64,000 bases of DNA, taken from positions 124,001 to 188,000 of the forward strand of contig NZ_CP072203.1 in the NCBI RefSeq assembly GCF_017654315.1. Reading direction: 5' to 3'. Positions within the stretch are counted from its first letter, which is position 1, and each line of letters opens with the position of its first letter. Made by a program: the position numbers and the translations under genes. Below the pieces are notes generated by a model that was given only the letters and a program-made list of their open reading frames with translations, did no database searches and was not told the DNA's origin. The stretch comes from Gordonia polyisoprenivorans. GTDB taxonomy: Bacteria > Actinomycetota > Actinomycetes > Mycobacteriales > Mycobacteriaceae. Positions 15,093 through 23,979 of the stretch are shown here, one piece after another.

Positions 15093-16910
15093 ATGACGTC
15101 ATGGCCGCAGATCCGGGGTTTGTCTTTCAGCACGATGGGTCGAACGGTGCGTGCCACGGCGTATTCGAGCGATGGTGCCGTCAACCATGTGCGGTTTGTG
15201 CCGCCAACGTCGTGGCGAATCGAGAACTCGGATGGTTCACCCAGTTACATCGAGAATGACACCGATGAATACCGATTTGGCGAGGACGGCGTCGCGGTGC
15301 ACACGTCCAAGTCTCCGAATCGGCTTGTCGCAGTGGCGGGTATATCGCCAACGGTGTTGTTCACCGCTTACCAGATGTGGGCCCCAGCAGAGATCACCGG
15401 GCGAGCGCCGCGGTTCGGTGAGCCCAGAGGAATCACCGGCACCGAGGTTCGGGGCCGTCGGGGTTGGCACATGGAGTTCGATGATCGCTACGGCGGCCCG
15501 ACCGTCGGTGTGGTGATCGACGCTGAACTCGGAATCGCCCTCTCCTGGGTTCAGGGCGAGCAGTGGATGCAGATGGAATCACCAGTATTCGACGAGGATT
15601 TCGAACCTGCACTGTTTTCATGGGACGGCGCGACGATCGAGTTCGAAGAATACCTCGACTCTCGCGAACAGCTCGAACACGAACAGAGAATGCAGGAGCT
15701 GATGAACATGCCGCCCACCCAAATCGGGTGGGTGCCGATGGAGATCAGCGTGTCACCGGCAGACGGGGACCCATTATCGGGTGCGTTGGATGTGACGGTG
15801 ACGGCGAGTTCACCCCAGTTCGGTATCCGCCGCTGGTTAACCGAGGTCGGGGAGCCCGAGATAGGTTTCTCGATGGAGTTCTACTCGCCCCGAGCGCGTT
15901 CGACGGTCGGGCCATGGACGCTTGAGTTGCGTTCCTACAACGAGATGTCTCCCGACGTTGCTGACCGCATCTTCACTGAGGTCGTTGTACCGAATCCGCC
16001 CGGAGATGTCGATGACATTCGTGACGCGACGACACTGCGTCACGAGGCTGCAGCCGAGGCCGAAATCGTCGCTTCTCTGGGTACCGGCCGCAACCTCGAC
16101 GACTATCTGCACAACCCTCAGGGCGGTGCGTCGTTGCTGGTGCGCACGGATTTCAGCAGTGATGAACGCTGGCGGGCGGCCGCGCTGGCGTCAATGGAGC
16201 CGGTACCGAGCGGTATGGACGAATTCCCGACCTTCCAGGCCGGGCTCACCTGTATCGACCATCGCGATAACGACGGCCTAAGCGTTGACGATCTGGTCGC
16301 TCGTATCGGCGAGGAAGACCCGCCCTACTATGCGTTCGTCGCCGATGCGATCACCATGAGCCATCCCGAGATGGCGATCCTCGTGATCGATTGCGGGCGA
16401 AGTGACTTCGGGCACGAACCCGGCCGGACCTTTCGTGTTGTCCCCGAACAGATGCATTCAGTCGAGAACAATCTCTCGATCGCGAACATGGACTTCCGCA
16501 GCTTCGCCGACGCCGTCGATGACGACGGTGTCTTCCGTGGGTTCCCGCCATCTCCACCGCACATAGCGACACTGCATCGCGACGAACTCATCGCACTCAG
16601 TGCCACCAACCAGTCGACCCCGGCGCTGGTCCGTTTCGCCGACGAACTACCCGACCTGGACAACCCCTACCTGGTGCTCTACGAGTCGCCGCGCGCCAAA
16701 CTGTACGACTTCACCATCGCGCTCGACCCGGAATCGACTGAGATTCGCTTGGGTGTCGAGGACTATCTGGTCGCGACCGCGCGCGATGGCCTGTGCCATT
16801 CTGGGCATGTTCAAGTCTGGGGAGGGCATTGGAATCTCGTCATCGACCCTCAGACCGGAACACTCGAAGCCGCCATGCTCAGACAACACCCACCTGCCAC
16901 ACCCTCCTGA
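15093..16910 (+). CDS. Large hypothetical protein with C-terminal DUF6924 domain
   Basis: This protein of about 605 residues has ATG 15093 preceded by GGTTGGTGG. The first half (residues 1-300) is a beta-rich region of unknown fold, similar in style to actinobacterial outer-layer or LolA-like proteins, but without signal peptide. From about residue 345 a DUF6924-type domain follows: LLVRTDFSSDERW, then GLTCIDHRDNDGLSVDDL, then FRVVPEQ and ENNLSIANMDFRSFAD. A short third module ends the protein. No catalytic motif is obvious. It stands alone on the plus strand. Confidence 0.7.
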   Translation: MTSWPQIRGLSFSTMGRTVRATAYSSDGAVNHVRFVPPTSWRIENSDGSPSYIENDTDEYRFGEDGVAVHTSKSPNRLVAVAGISPTVLFTAYQMWAPAEITGRAPRFGEPRGITGTEVRGRRGWHMEFDDRYGGPTVGVVIDAELGIALSWVQGEQWMQMESPVFDEDFEPALFSWDGATIEFEEYLDSREQLEHEQRMQELMNMPPTQIGWVPMEISVSPADGDPLSGALDVTVTASSPQFGIRRWLTEVGEPEIGFSMEFYSPRARSTVGPWTLELRSYNEMSPDVADRIFTEVVVPNPPGDVDDIRDATTLRHEAAAEAEIVASLGTGRNLDDYLHNPQGGASLLVRTDFSSDERWRAAALASMEPVPSGMDEFPTFQAGLTCIDHRDNDGLSVDDLVARIGEEDPPYYAFVADAITMSHPEMAILVIDCGRSDFGHEPGRTFRVVPEQMHSVENNLSIANMDFRSFADAVDDDGVFRGFPPSPPHIATLHRDELIALSATNQSTPALVRFADELPDLDNPYLVLYESPRAKLYDFTIALDPESTEIRLGVEDYLVATARDGLCHSGHVQVWGGHWNLVIDPQTGTLEAAMLRQHPPATPS

Positions 16911-17352
16911 ACCATCTGCAGATGGGTTGCGGCACCGCGGTTCTCAAGACAGCCGGATTCACCCGGTTGTTGTGGAGCCCGGTGTAGTGGAAGTAGGTCG
17001 CCGGGTACTCGCCGATGCGACCGGTCATCGCGTCACGCACCCGCTTGCGTCTGGCCCGCCCGACGGACAACGGTGCGAAGTCCCACGGCAGTAACGGCCA
17101 CCCTGACTCGGGAAGATGGTGAACACCGTTGGCGGGCACCCACTCCCGAACCCACCGCCGGCGTGCGCACTCGACGATCACCCCGGACAGGACGAAGGCC
17201 GGAATCGGGTGGCCGGCACGAGAACCCACCACAGGGGCCGGCCGTGACCCTGCCACCACCACAGATCCCGTGATCACCGATCGAAGCGGCCGCCGGTCAT
17301 TCGGACGGCGGCTCGCACCGCGATGACTTCTGGGCGCCCGGCGAGTCAGCAT
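16879..17352 (-). CDS. Uncertain small protein, possibly DUF3137-like
   Basis: This open frame of up to 157 residues fills the otherwise empty gap between two plus-strand genes. A hydrophobic stretch (HPIPAFVLSGVIVE) precedes a pattern (REWVPANG, then RIGEYPATYFHYTG) reminiscent of actinobacterial membrane proteins with a DUF3137-type domain. The true start is unclear, the protein is shorter than such relatives, and its end overlaps the neighbouring gene by 32 bases. It may be a fragment. Confidence 0.3.
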   Translation of the reverse strand: MLTRRAPRSHRGASRRPNDRRPLRSVITGSVVVAGSRPAPVVGSRAGHPIPAFVLSGVIVECARRRWVREWVPANGVHHLPESGWPLLPWDFAPLSVGRARRKRVRDAMTGRIGEYPATYFHYTGLHNNRVNPAVLRTAVPQPICRWFRRVWQVGVV

Positions 17353-17406
17353 CCTCGGAGCAGGAAATCAGACCGCCGGCAGATCAACAGCAGTGGAGGG
17401 TGACCG

Positions 17407-18048
17407 ATGGGTTCTCGGCGCGAGGTATGGCCGGTCGTGCACGCCGAACGCCGACGGCTCGTCGATGCACTCGAGAACGTCGATGAGGACGCCTGGACCA
17501 CACCGTCGCTGTGCCCGGATTGGGATGTCCACGACGTGCTGGCCCATCTGGTCGACGGCGCCCGCACCACGCGGGCCGCCTTCGTGTGGCGGATGATGCG
17601 CTCGCGCTTCGATTTCGGCGCCGATAACGACCGCGGGATCGTCTCGGCGAAGGCTTCGGACCCGCGGGAGACCCTTGCCCGGCTGGCACGGTCGGCGCAG
17701 CTGCGGCGCACCCCGCCGGCGGCACCGGCGACGCGGCTCGTCGAGGTGTTCGTCCACGGTGAAGACATCCGCCGACCCCTCGGTATCGACGCCGATCTCC
17801 CCGTCGAGCACGTCATGACCGCGCTGGTCCACCAGACGCGCACCCGGGTCGCCTGGGGAGGCGGGCGCGAGCGGGTGGATGGGCTGCACCTCGTGGTCAC
17901 CGACGCCGAGATGCTCTACGGCGAGGGCCCCACGGTGCGTGGTCGGGCCATCGATCTCCTGCTCGCGGTGTCGGGGCGACCGGTCGTCGACGGGGTTCTC
18001 ACCGGACCGGGCGCCGCACGGCTCCGGACGCACGCTGTCGCCCACTGA
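17407..18048 (+). CDS. Maleylpyruvate isomerase-family (mycothiol-dependent DinB-fold) protein
   Basis: This 213-residue protein starts with the N-terminal four-helix metal-binding domain (SLCPDWDVHDVLAHLVDGAR, first His ligand). A second conserved His is in EVFVHGEDIRRPLG. The C-terminal domain ends with GEGPTVRGRAIDLLLAVSGR, the same ending as the partial gene at 1-258. Family members use mycothiol for isomerisation or conjugation; most actinobacterial paralogues have unknown substrates. It stands alone. Confidence 0.85.
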   Translation: MGSRREVWPVVHAERRRLVDALENVDEDAWTTPSLCPDWDVHDVLAHLVDGARTTRAAFVWRMMRSRFDFGADNDRGIVSAKASDPRETLARLARSAQLRRTPPAAPATRLVEVFVHGEDIRRPLGIDADLPVEHVMTALVHQTRTRVAWGGGRERVDGLHLVVTDAEMLYGEGPTVRGRAIDLLLAVSGRPVVDGVLTGPGAARLRTHAVAH

Positions 18049-18207
18049 ATCACGTTCGGACGTCAGCGAAGATCGGCCCCATCGGGCAGACCCGACATCA
18101 TCGATGTACGGAATGTCCGAATATTCCTGTTCTGCAGAATCTTTCGGCGAACTTGTAACCCACTTCACACCGATCTGACGAGCGATCTGACGGGTACTTC
18201 GCTTAGA

Positions 18208-18227
18208 GTAACTAAGTAATTAGTTAC
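18208..18227. promoter_or_regulatory. MarR-type operator before the Cna-B/YceI/MFS operon
   Basis: GTAACTAA-gtaa-TTAGTTAC is a perfect 8-bp inverted repeat in A+T-rich sequence, 35 bp before the MarR start. This is the typical arrangement of autoregulated MarR operons. Confidence 0.8.
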
Positions 18228-18262
18228 CCAAGGTCAACTATCAATCCGTTCGGTGGTGAGTC

Positions 18263-18754
18263 ATGGACGAGATGTCCGGCGCAGCGTCCGTCGCGACCCT
18301 CAGCGACGCGGCCGCGATCCATCGCGACCTCATCCGGATCGGACGGGCCATCCGCGCCCGGTCCGACGCCGGGCCGTTGTCGCCGGGTCAGCTGTCGGCG
18401 TTGTGGACGATCGCGCAAAACGCCCCGATCCGCGCCACCGAACTCGCCACGCGGGAGTCGGTGGCCGGCCCGACCATGTCGCGGGTCGTCGCGTGCCTCG
18501 AGCAATCCGGCATGGTCACCCGCACCACCGATCCGCACGACGGCCGCGTCAGTCTTCTGACCCCTACCGCCACCGGCTACCAATACATGCGCGGTGCCAC
18601 CTCGCGGAAGTCGGACCTGTTCGAGGAGGCACTCGACCGCCTCGAACCCGCCGACCGCGTCGCGGTCACCCGCTCGATGCGACTGCTCGCCGACACCGTC
18701 TGCGAGCTCGACCACCCGTCCACAGCCCCACACACTGCAGAGGAAGGAGCCTGA
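18263..18754 (+). CDS. MarR-family repressor
   Basis: This 163-residue winged-helix regulator has the recognition helix region APIRATELATRESVAGPTMSRVV and the wing RTTDPHDGRVSLLTPTATG, including the conserved DxRxxxxxLT pattern. It is the first gene of a four-gene operon; its TGA overlaps the next ATG. The upstream palindrome indicates autoregulation. The exporter downstream suggests that the inducer is a compound pumped by the operon. Confidence 0.9.
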   Translation: MDEMSGAASVATLSDAAAIHRDLIRIGRAIRARSDAGPLSPGQLSALWTIAQNAPIRATELATRESVAGPTMSRVVACLEQSGMVTRTTDPHDGRVSLLTPTATGYQYMRGATSRKSDLFEEALDRLEPADRVAVTRSMRLLADTVCELDHPSTAPHTAEEGA

Positions 18755-19584
18755 TGGAACCCGCCATCAACGGTCACGGAGGTTCAGGCCTCAACAATTC
18801 GGGTCGCGGCGACTCGGTTGTCGGCCTGATCCAGGGCGTGGTCCACCGCCCGGACGGCGGCCCGATCGCCGAAGCCACCGTCACCGTCATCGATCCCGGC
18901 GGCAGCCAAGCCGCCCGTACCATCGCCGGTGCCGACGGCACCTTCGGTGTGCGGGTCGCCGGCGCCGGCCACTACGTGCTCGCCGTCTCTGCGGCCGGCC
19001 ACGAGCCGGCCGCAGTCACCGTCACCGTGGGGACCGCCCCGGTCGACACCGAGATCATCCTCGCGTCGATGGGGACCCTCGCGGGCATCGTGACCACCTC
19101 GGCCACCGGCGAGCCGGTCGCCCGCGCGACCATCGCCATCGCCGACCGCACCGGTCAGATCGTGGCGACCACGGTCACCGACGGCGCCGGCCACTGGCAG
19201 ATCGGCGGGCTCGGCGACGACACCCTCACCGTCATCGTCACCGCTGCAGGCTGCGATCCGGTCGCCGAGACAGTCCACCTCGCCGACGGCGAGATCACCA
19301 CCGTGCTGCGCACCGCAGCCGAACTCACCGGCGTGATCACCGACGGCACCACCGGCGCCGGGACCCCCGTGGGGCACAGCCAGGTGGCACTGCTCAACGA
19401 CGCCGGCGAGATGGCCGCGAGCACCCTCACCGACGAGGTGGGCCGCTACCTGTTCGCCAACCTCACCCCGGGTGACTACACCGTCGTCGCCAACGGCTAC
19501 GCACCCGTGGCGGCCACCATCGACGTCGCGGCGGGTCGCGTCGCCAACCACGAATTCGTCTTGGGCGCAAGGGGGCAGGCATGA
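18754..19584 (+). CDS. Cna-B/carboxypeptidase-regulatory-like repeat protein (three repeats, no signal peptide)
   Basis: This 276-residue protein is made of three transthyretin-like beta-sandwich repeats. The first runs from GVVHRPDGGPIAEATVTV, the second from AGIVTTSATGEPVARATIAI and the third from LTGVITDGTTGAGTPVGHSQ. Each ends with a D-G-x-(F/W/Y) strand and a G-x-Y/L-T/V-V strand. Such domains are normally extracellular, but no signal peptide or anchor is visible, so it appears cytoplasmic. Start ATG 18754 has AAGGAG upstream and overlaps the MarR stop. The same repeat recurs in the next two genes, implying assembly or shared ligand. Function unknown. Confidence 0.82.
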   Translation: MEPAINGHGGSGLNNSGRGDSVVGLIQGVVHRPDGGPIAEATVTVIDPGGSQAARTIAGADGTFGVRVAGAGHYVLAVSAAGHEPAAVTVTVGTAPVDTEIILASMGTLAGIVTTSATGEPVARATIAIADRTGQIVATTVTDGAGHWQIGGLGDDTLTVIVTAAGCDPVAETVHLADGEITTVLRTAAELTGVITDGTTGAGTPVGHSQVALLNDAGEMAASTLTDEVGRYLFANLTPGDYTVVANGYAPVAATIDVAAGRVANHEFVLGARGQA

Positions 19585-20390
19585 ACGCCACCATCACCGC
19601 ACGCGTCGTCAGTACCGCCGGACGGCCGGTTCGCGACGCCATCATGACGATCATGTCCGACGCCGGCGCGCAGCAGGCCGTCGCCCGCTCCGACGACAAC
19701 GGCACCGCGATCGCCGACGACCTCGGCACCGGGACCTACACCGTGGTCGTCGCCGCCGAGGGCTACCAGCCGACCGCGCGGGTGGCCGTGGTGGCCGGCG
19801 CCGGGACGGTCAGTCTCGGCGAGATCACCGCGGTACGCGCAGGCGACGCACCCACCCCGAGTACCGGCCACTGGGAGATCGACCCGGGACACTCGTTGCT
19901 CGAGATCAGCGTGCGCCACTTCGGGATCTCCACCATCCGTGGACGTTTCACCGATTTCACCGGGCACATCGAGGTCCCCGAATCGGTCGAGCAGTCCTCG
20001 GTGTTCGCCGAGATCAAGACCGCCAGCATCGACACCGACAACCGGACGCGTGACGAGCACCTGCGTTCGGATTCGTTCTTCGATGTCGAGAGCTTCCCGG
20101 TCGCGACCTTCGCGGCCACCGGCGTCCGGCCGCGTGGTGACGAGACCTGGACCCTGGCCGGCACTCTGACGCTGCGCGGGCATGCGGTTCCGGTCGAGTT
20201 GGAACTGAGTTATCAGGGCGAGGTCGACGATCCCTGGGGTGGCCGTCGTGCCGCCTTCGGTGCGACGGGGACGTTGCACCGCAACGACTTCGGCATCAGC
20301 TTCGACGACACACTCATCAGCGGTGTGGCCCAGATCGGCGGCACCGCACGGATTTCCCTCGAGGTGGAGGCGGTCCGGACCGACGGATGA
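19581..20390 (+). CDS. Cna-B-like repeat fused to YceI domain
   Basis: This 269-residue protein overlaps the previous stop by four bases. Residues 1-80 form one carboxypeptidase-regulatory-like repeat (ARVVSTAGRPVRDAIMTI). From about residue 92 a YceI-type lipocalin-like domain begins (HWEIDPGHSLLEISVRHFG, then KTASIDTDNRTRDEHLRS, then FDVESFPVATFAATG). YceI proteins bind polyisoprenoids or other amphiphiles in a hydrophobic cavity and are usually periplasmic. Here there is no signal peptide. The fusion links the repeat to a lipid-type carrier within an exporter operon. Confidence 0.85.
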   Translation: MNATITARVVSTAGRPVRDAIMTIMSDAGAQQAVARSDDNGTAIADDLGTGTYTVVVAAEGYQPTARVAVVAGAGTVSLGEITAVRAGDAPTPSTGHWEIDPGHSLLEISVRHFGISTIRGRFTDFTGHIEVPESVEQSSVFAEIKTASIDTDNRTRDEHLRSDSFFDVESFPVATFAATGVRPRGDETWTLAGTLTLRGHAVPVELELSYQGEVDDPWGGRRAAFGATGTLHRNDFGISFDDTLISGVAQIGGTARISLEVEAVRTDG

Positions 20391-20467
20391 CTCCGTCACC
20401 CCAGTTGTTCGCGGACACGGTCAGCGCCGACCGCACAGAATTGACATATTGATCTGAAAGGCAGGAC

Positions 20468-23116
20468 ATGTCGAATACCGCAGTCGCCGAGACCGGCGCC
20501 GCTGCCGGACCGCCACGCCGGTCCCGGCAGCGCTCGCTGGAGGAGCTCGGTCCTCACTACAAGTGGATTGCGTTGTCCAACACCACGTTGGGCATGCTCA
20601 TCGCCACCATCAACTCCTCGATCGTGCTCATCGCACTGCCCGATATCTTCAAGGGCATCAACGTCAACCCCCTCGACAGCAGCAACACCAGCTATCTGCT
20701 GTGGATGATGATGGGCTTCCTCGTCGTCACCGCCGTCCTCGTGGTCAGCTTCGGCCGCCTCGGCGACATGTTCGGCCGAGCGCGCATGTACAACATGGGC
20801 TTCGCCATCTTCACCGTCTCGTCGATCTTCTTGGCGATCACCTGGTTCGACGGCAGTGAGGCAGCGATCTGGCTGATCTTCTGGCGCATCGTCCAGGGCG
20901 TCGGTGGCGCCTTCCTGATGGCCAACTCCTCGGCCATCCTGACCGACGCCTTCCCCGCCAACCAGCGCGGTCTGGCCATGGGCATCAACGGTGTCGCCGC
21001 CATCGCCGGCTCGTTCCTCGGCCTGCTCATCGGCGGCATCCTCGCCCCGATCCAGTGGCACTACATCTTCCTCGTGTCGGTGCCCTTCGGCGTCATCGGC
21101 ACCATCTGGGCGTATCTGAAGCTGCACGATCTCGGTGAGCGCAAGCACGCCAAGATGGACTGGTGGGGCAACATCACCTTCGCCGTCGGCCTGATCGCGA
21201 TCCTGATCGCCATCACCTACGGCATCCAGCCCTACGGAACCCACGCCATGGGCTGGACCAACCCCTGGGTGTTGACCGGGTTGATCGGCGGCGTCATCGT
21301 GTTGGCCGCGTTCGTGTTCATCGAAACCAAGGTCGACAGCCCACTGTTCGAACTGAGCCTGTTCAAGAACCGGTCGTTCACCTTCGGTAACCTCGCCAAC
21401 CTCGCCGGTTCCATCGGCCGTGGCGGTTTGCAGTTCATCCTGATCATCTGGCTGCAGGGCATCTGGTTGCCGCAGCATGGATACGACTACTCGCGTACCC
21501 CGCTGTGGGCCGGTATCTACATGATCCCGATGACCATCGGCTTCCTCATCAGCGCACCGGTCTCCGGAGCACTCTCGGACAAACTCGGCACCAAATGGTT
21601 CACCACCATGGGCATGCTCATCACCGCAGGCACCTTCGGCGCGCTCATCGCGATGCCGGTGAACTTCACCTACTGGGTGTTCGCCCTCGTGCTCCTCATC
21701 AACGGCATCGGCATGGGCCTGTTCGCCTCCCCCAACCGCGCCGAAGTCATGAACTCCCTACCCATCACCTCCCGCGGCTCCGGCGCCGGCATGATGACCA
21801 CCTTCCAGAACGCCGCCATGGTCCTGTCGATCGGCCTGTTCTTCTCGTTGATGATCGCCGGGCTCTCCACCCACCTACCCGACGCCATGTACTCGGGTCT
21901 GACGGCCAACGGCATGCCCGCACCCGCCGCCGACGGGATCGCCCACATCCCCACCGTCGGTATCCTGTTCGCCGCATTCCTCGGCTACAACCCGATCCGT
22001 GAAGTCGCCGGCCAAGCACTCCAAGGACTCCCACAGTCCAGCGTCGATCACCTCACCGGCCTCAACTTCTTCCCCCACCTGATCAGCGACCCGTTCTCCG
22101 ACGGCCTCACCGCGGCATTCACCTTCGCACTCATCTGCTGCGTCCTCGGTGCCATCGCCTCGCTGTTCACCGGCTCGAAGAAGAAGCCGGCGACCCCGGA
22201 GACCCTGGGCGCGGAGTTGGCCGCGGTGGCCGGTGATGTCGGCTTCGGCACACCGTCCGAACTGGTCACCGAGGAGGAGTCGACTCGCCCGATGGCTGCT
22301 CCGCGGCATCTGTTGACCTCGGCCGGCGAGGCCGGGGCGCAACCGGTGCGACCGCGAATCGCAGGGTTGATCACCTCGGGCGGCGGATCGCCGGTCACCG
22401 ACGCGGCGATCACCGTCACCGATCTGCGTGGCCATCAGGTCGGCGCGACCGCGGTTCACCCGGACGGGTCGTATGCGGTGACCGATCTGGTCGACGGCAC
22501 CTACACGGTGATCGCGACGGCTCCCGGGCTCTCGCCGCGGGCGCTGGCGGTCTCGGTGGTCGCGGATCTGGTCTTCCGGCGTGACTTCGCCCTCGGTGGC
22601 GGCGCGTCGCTGCGGGGTTGGGTCCGTGACGCGCATCGTCCGCTGCCCGCGAATCTGGTTGTCACCGACCAGTCGGGTGCGGTCATCGCCAACGCGCAGG
22701 CCGATTCGGACGGTCGGTTCACCGTCACCGGTCTGTCGGCCGGTGACACCCTCGCGGTAACGGCCTCGGCACCGGGCTATGCGCCGTCGAGCCAGCTGAT
22801 CACCGTCGAAACCGGTTCTGCCGCAGAGGCCGAGATCGTGTTGTCGGCCACCGGTGGCGTCCAGGGCACGGTCCGGACCGTCGACGGCACCCCGTTGGTC
22901 GGGGCGACCGTGTCGGCGATCGGGCCGGATCAGACGATCGTCGCGTCGGTGACCACCGACACCGACGGCCGTTACCGGATCGAGGGACTCACCGACGCCC
23001 AATTCACGTTGGTCGCCAACATGTATGAGCCGACCGCGGTGCAGGCCCGCGTCGTGACCGGCGAGCGCACCACCGTCGACATCGGCCTCGGCGTCGACCG
23101 CCCGACGGTGCGGTGA
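20468..23116 (+). CDS. DHA2 (EmrB/QacA) MFS exporter with three C-terminal Cna-B-like repeats
   Basis: This 882-residue protein has AAAGGCAGG before ATG 20468. Residues about 30-565 form a 14-helix major facilitator (FGRLGDMFGRARMYNMG loop after helix 2; WRIVQGVGGAFLMANS motif C-like region). After a charged linker with SKKKPATPETL, three transthyretin-like repeats follow (about residues 628-700, 705-785 and 790-872). These begin IAGLITSGGGSPVTDAAITV, LRGWVRDAHRPLPANLVV and VQGTVRTVDGTPLVGATV. With 14 helices the tail should be cytoplasmic. Ordinary DHA2 pumps are near 500 residues, so the tail is a clear extension. Together with the two preceding genes it forms one system, probably exporting a hydrophobic or lipid-like compound. 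The last step is inference. Confidence 0.88.
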   Translation: MSNTAVAETGAAAGPPRRSRQRSLEELGPHYKWIALSNTTLGMLIATINSSIVLIALPDIFKGINVNPLDSSNTSYLLWMMMGFLVVTAVLVVSFGRLGDMFGRARMYNMGFAIFTVSSIFLAITWFDGSEAAIWLIFWRIVQGVGGAFLMANSSAILTDAFPANQRGLAMGINGVAAIAGSFLGLLIGGILAPIQWHYIFLVSVPFGVIGTIWAYLKLHDLGERKHAKMDWWGNITFAVGLIAILIAITYGIQPYGTHAMGWTNPWVLTGLIGGVIVLAAFVFIETKVDSPLFELSLFKNRSFTFGNLANLAGSIGRGGLQFILIIWLQGIWLPQHGYDYSRTPLWAGIYMIPMTIGFLISAPVSGALSDKLGTKWFTTMGMLITAGTFGALIAMPVNFTYWVFALVLLINGIGMGLFASPNRAEVMNSLPITSRGSGAGMMTTFQNAAMVLSIGLFFSLMIAGLSTHLPDAMYSGLTANGMPAPAADGIAHIPTVGILFAAFLGYNPIREVAGQALQGLPQSSVDHLTGLNFFPHLISDPFSDGLTAAFTFALICCVLGAIASLFTGSKKKPATPETLGAELAAVAGDVGFGTPSELVTEEESTRPMAAPRHLLTSAGEAGAQPVRPRIAGLITSGGGSPVTDAAITVTDLRGHQVGATAVHPDGSYAVTDLVDGTYTVIATAPGLSPRALAVSVVADLVFRRDFALGGGASLRGWVRDAHRPLPANLVVTDQSGAVIANAQADSDGRFTVTGLSAGDTLAVTASAPGYAPSSQLITVETGSAAEAEIVLSATGGVQGTVRTVDGTPLVGATVSAIGPDQTIVASVTTDTDGRYRIEGLTDAQFTLVANMYEPTAVQARVVTGERTTVDIGLGVDRPTVR

Positions 23117-23148
23117 GCACCCCCGTGACGTAACCGACGTCCTTCACC

Positions 23149-23192
23149 AGCGACTGCGCGGTGTGCCCCCAGGGGCACACCGCGCAGTCGCT
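23149..23192. terminator. Strong bidirectional hairpin terminator
   Basis: AGCGACTGCGCGGTGTGCCCC pairs with its complement over about 20 bp around a 2-base centre and is followed by TTT. It lies between convergent genes (MFS fusion and 3-hydroxybutyrate dehydrogenase) and should serve both. Confidence 0.88.
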
Positions 23193-23220
23193 TTGTGGAT
23201 CGTCTGCGGGGCAGTCCTTC

Positions 23221-23979
23221 TCAGCTCGCGCTCCACCCGCCGTCCATCGGATAGGACGCGCCGGTGACCATCGCCGCGTTCTCCGAGGCCAGCCACACCA
23301 CCAGGGAGGCCACCATGTCCGGGGTGGTCATCGTCTTGATGGCACTCTCGGCGAGCAGGACGTTCTCGACCACTTCGGTCTCCGACATCTGATGCACGCG
23401 TGCCTGATCGGCGATCTGCCGGTCGACGAGATCGGTGTGCACATAGCCGGGATTGACGCAATTGCTGGTGACGCCGTACGCGGCGCCCTCGAGTGCGGCC
23501 ACCTTCGACAGTCCCTCTAGTGCATGCTTGGCCGAGACGTAGGCCGACTTGTACGCCGATGCCCGCAGCCCGTGCACCGACGAGATGTTGATGATCCGGC
23601 CGAAACCGTTGCTATACATGGCCGGTAGCACCGCGCGCATCAGCAGGAACGGTGCCTCCACCATCAGCCGGTGCATCCGGCGGAAGGTGTCCGGCGCCAT
23701 CTCCTGGATCGGCGCGACCGATTGGATACCGGCGTTGTTGACCAGGATGTCGACGTCGAGGGTGAGATCGTCGAGTTCGGCGGTGTCGGTCAGATCGACC
23801 GTCCACACCTCGCCGTCGAGGTCGGCGGCGACCTGCTTGGCGGCGATCCCGTCCACGTCGGCGATCGTCACCTGTGCCCCCGCGGCGGCGAGACCACGGG
23901 CGCAGGCGGCTCCGATTCCGTTGGCGGCACCGGTGATCAGCGCGCGACGGCCACTCAGATCGACTCCGGCGGCGCTCAT
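23221..23979 (-). CDS. 3-hydroxybutyrate dehydrogenase (SDR)
   Basis: This 252-residue classical SDR has TGAANGIGAACA, NNAGIQSVAPIQ, the catalytic Ser in NISSVHGLRAS and YVSAKHAL. The substrate-binding region TDLVDRQIADQAR and the ending GASYPMDGGW are hallmarks of bacterial D-3-hydroxybutyrate dehydrogenases, which interconvert 3-hydroxybutyrate and acetoacetate with NAD. It overlaps the upstream transporter gene by four bases, so uptake and oxidation of 3-hydroxybutyrate are coupled. A divergent LysR gene probably controls both. Confidence 0.87.
   Translation of the reverse strand: MSAAGVDLSGRRALITGAANGIGAACARGLAAAGAQVTIADVDGIAAKQVAADLDGEVWTVDLTDTAELDDLTLDVDILVNNAGIQSVAPIQEMAPDTFRRMHRLMVEAPFLLMRAVLPAMYSNGFGRIINISSVHGLRASAYKSAYVSAKHALEGLSKVAALEGAAYGVTSNCVNPGYVHTDLVDRQIADQARVHQMSETEVVENVLLAESAIKTMTTPDMVASLVVWLASENAAMVTGASYPMDGGWSAS

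Noticed and set aside
18253..18753. N-terminal extension of the Cna-B-like protein into the MarR region
   Set aside because: That part is out of frame with the MarR gene and Arg/His-rich. ATG 18754 with AAGGAG is the clear start.
20396..21478. 360-codon minus-strand frame opposite the MFS fusion gene
   Set aside because: Low-complexity Asp/Glu/His/Gly-rich translation, typical of the antisense of membrane helices.
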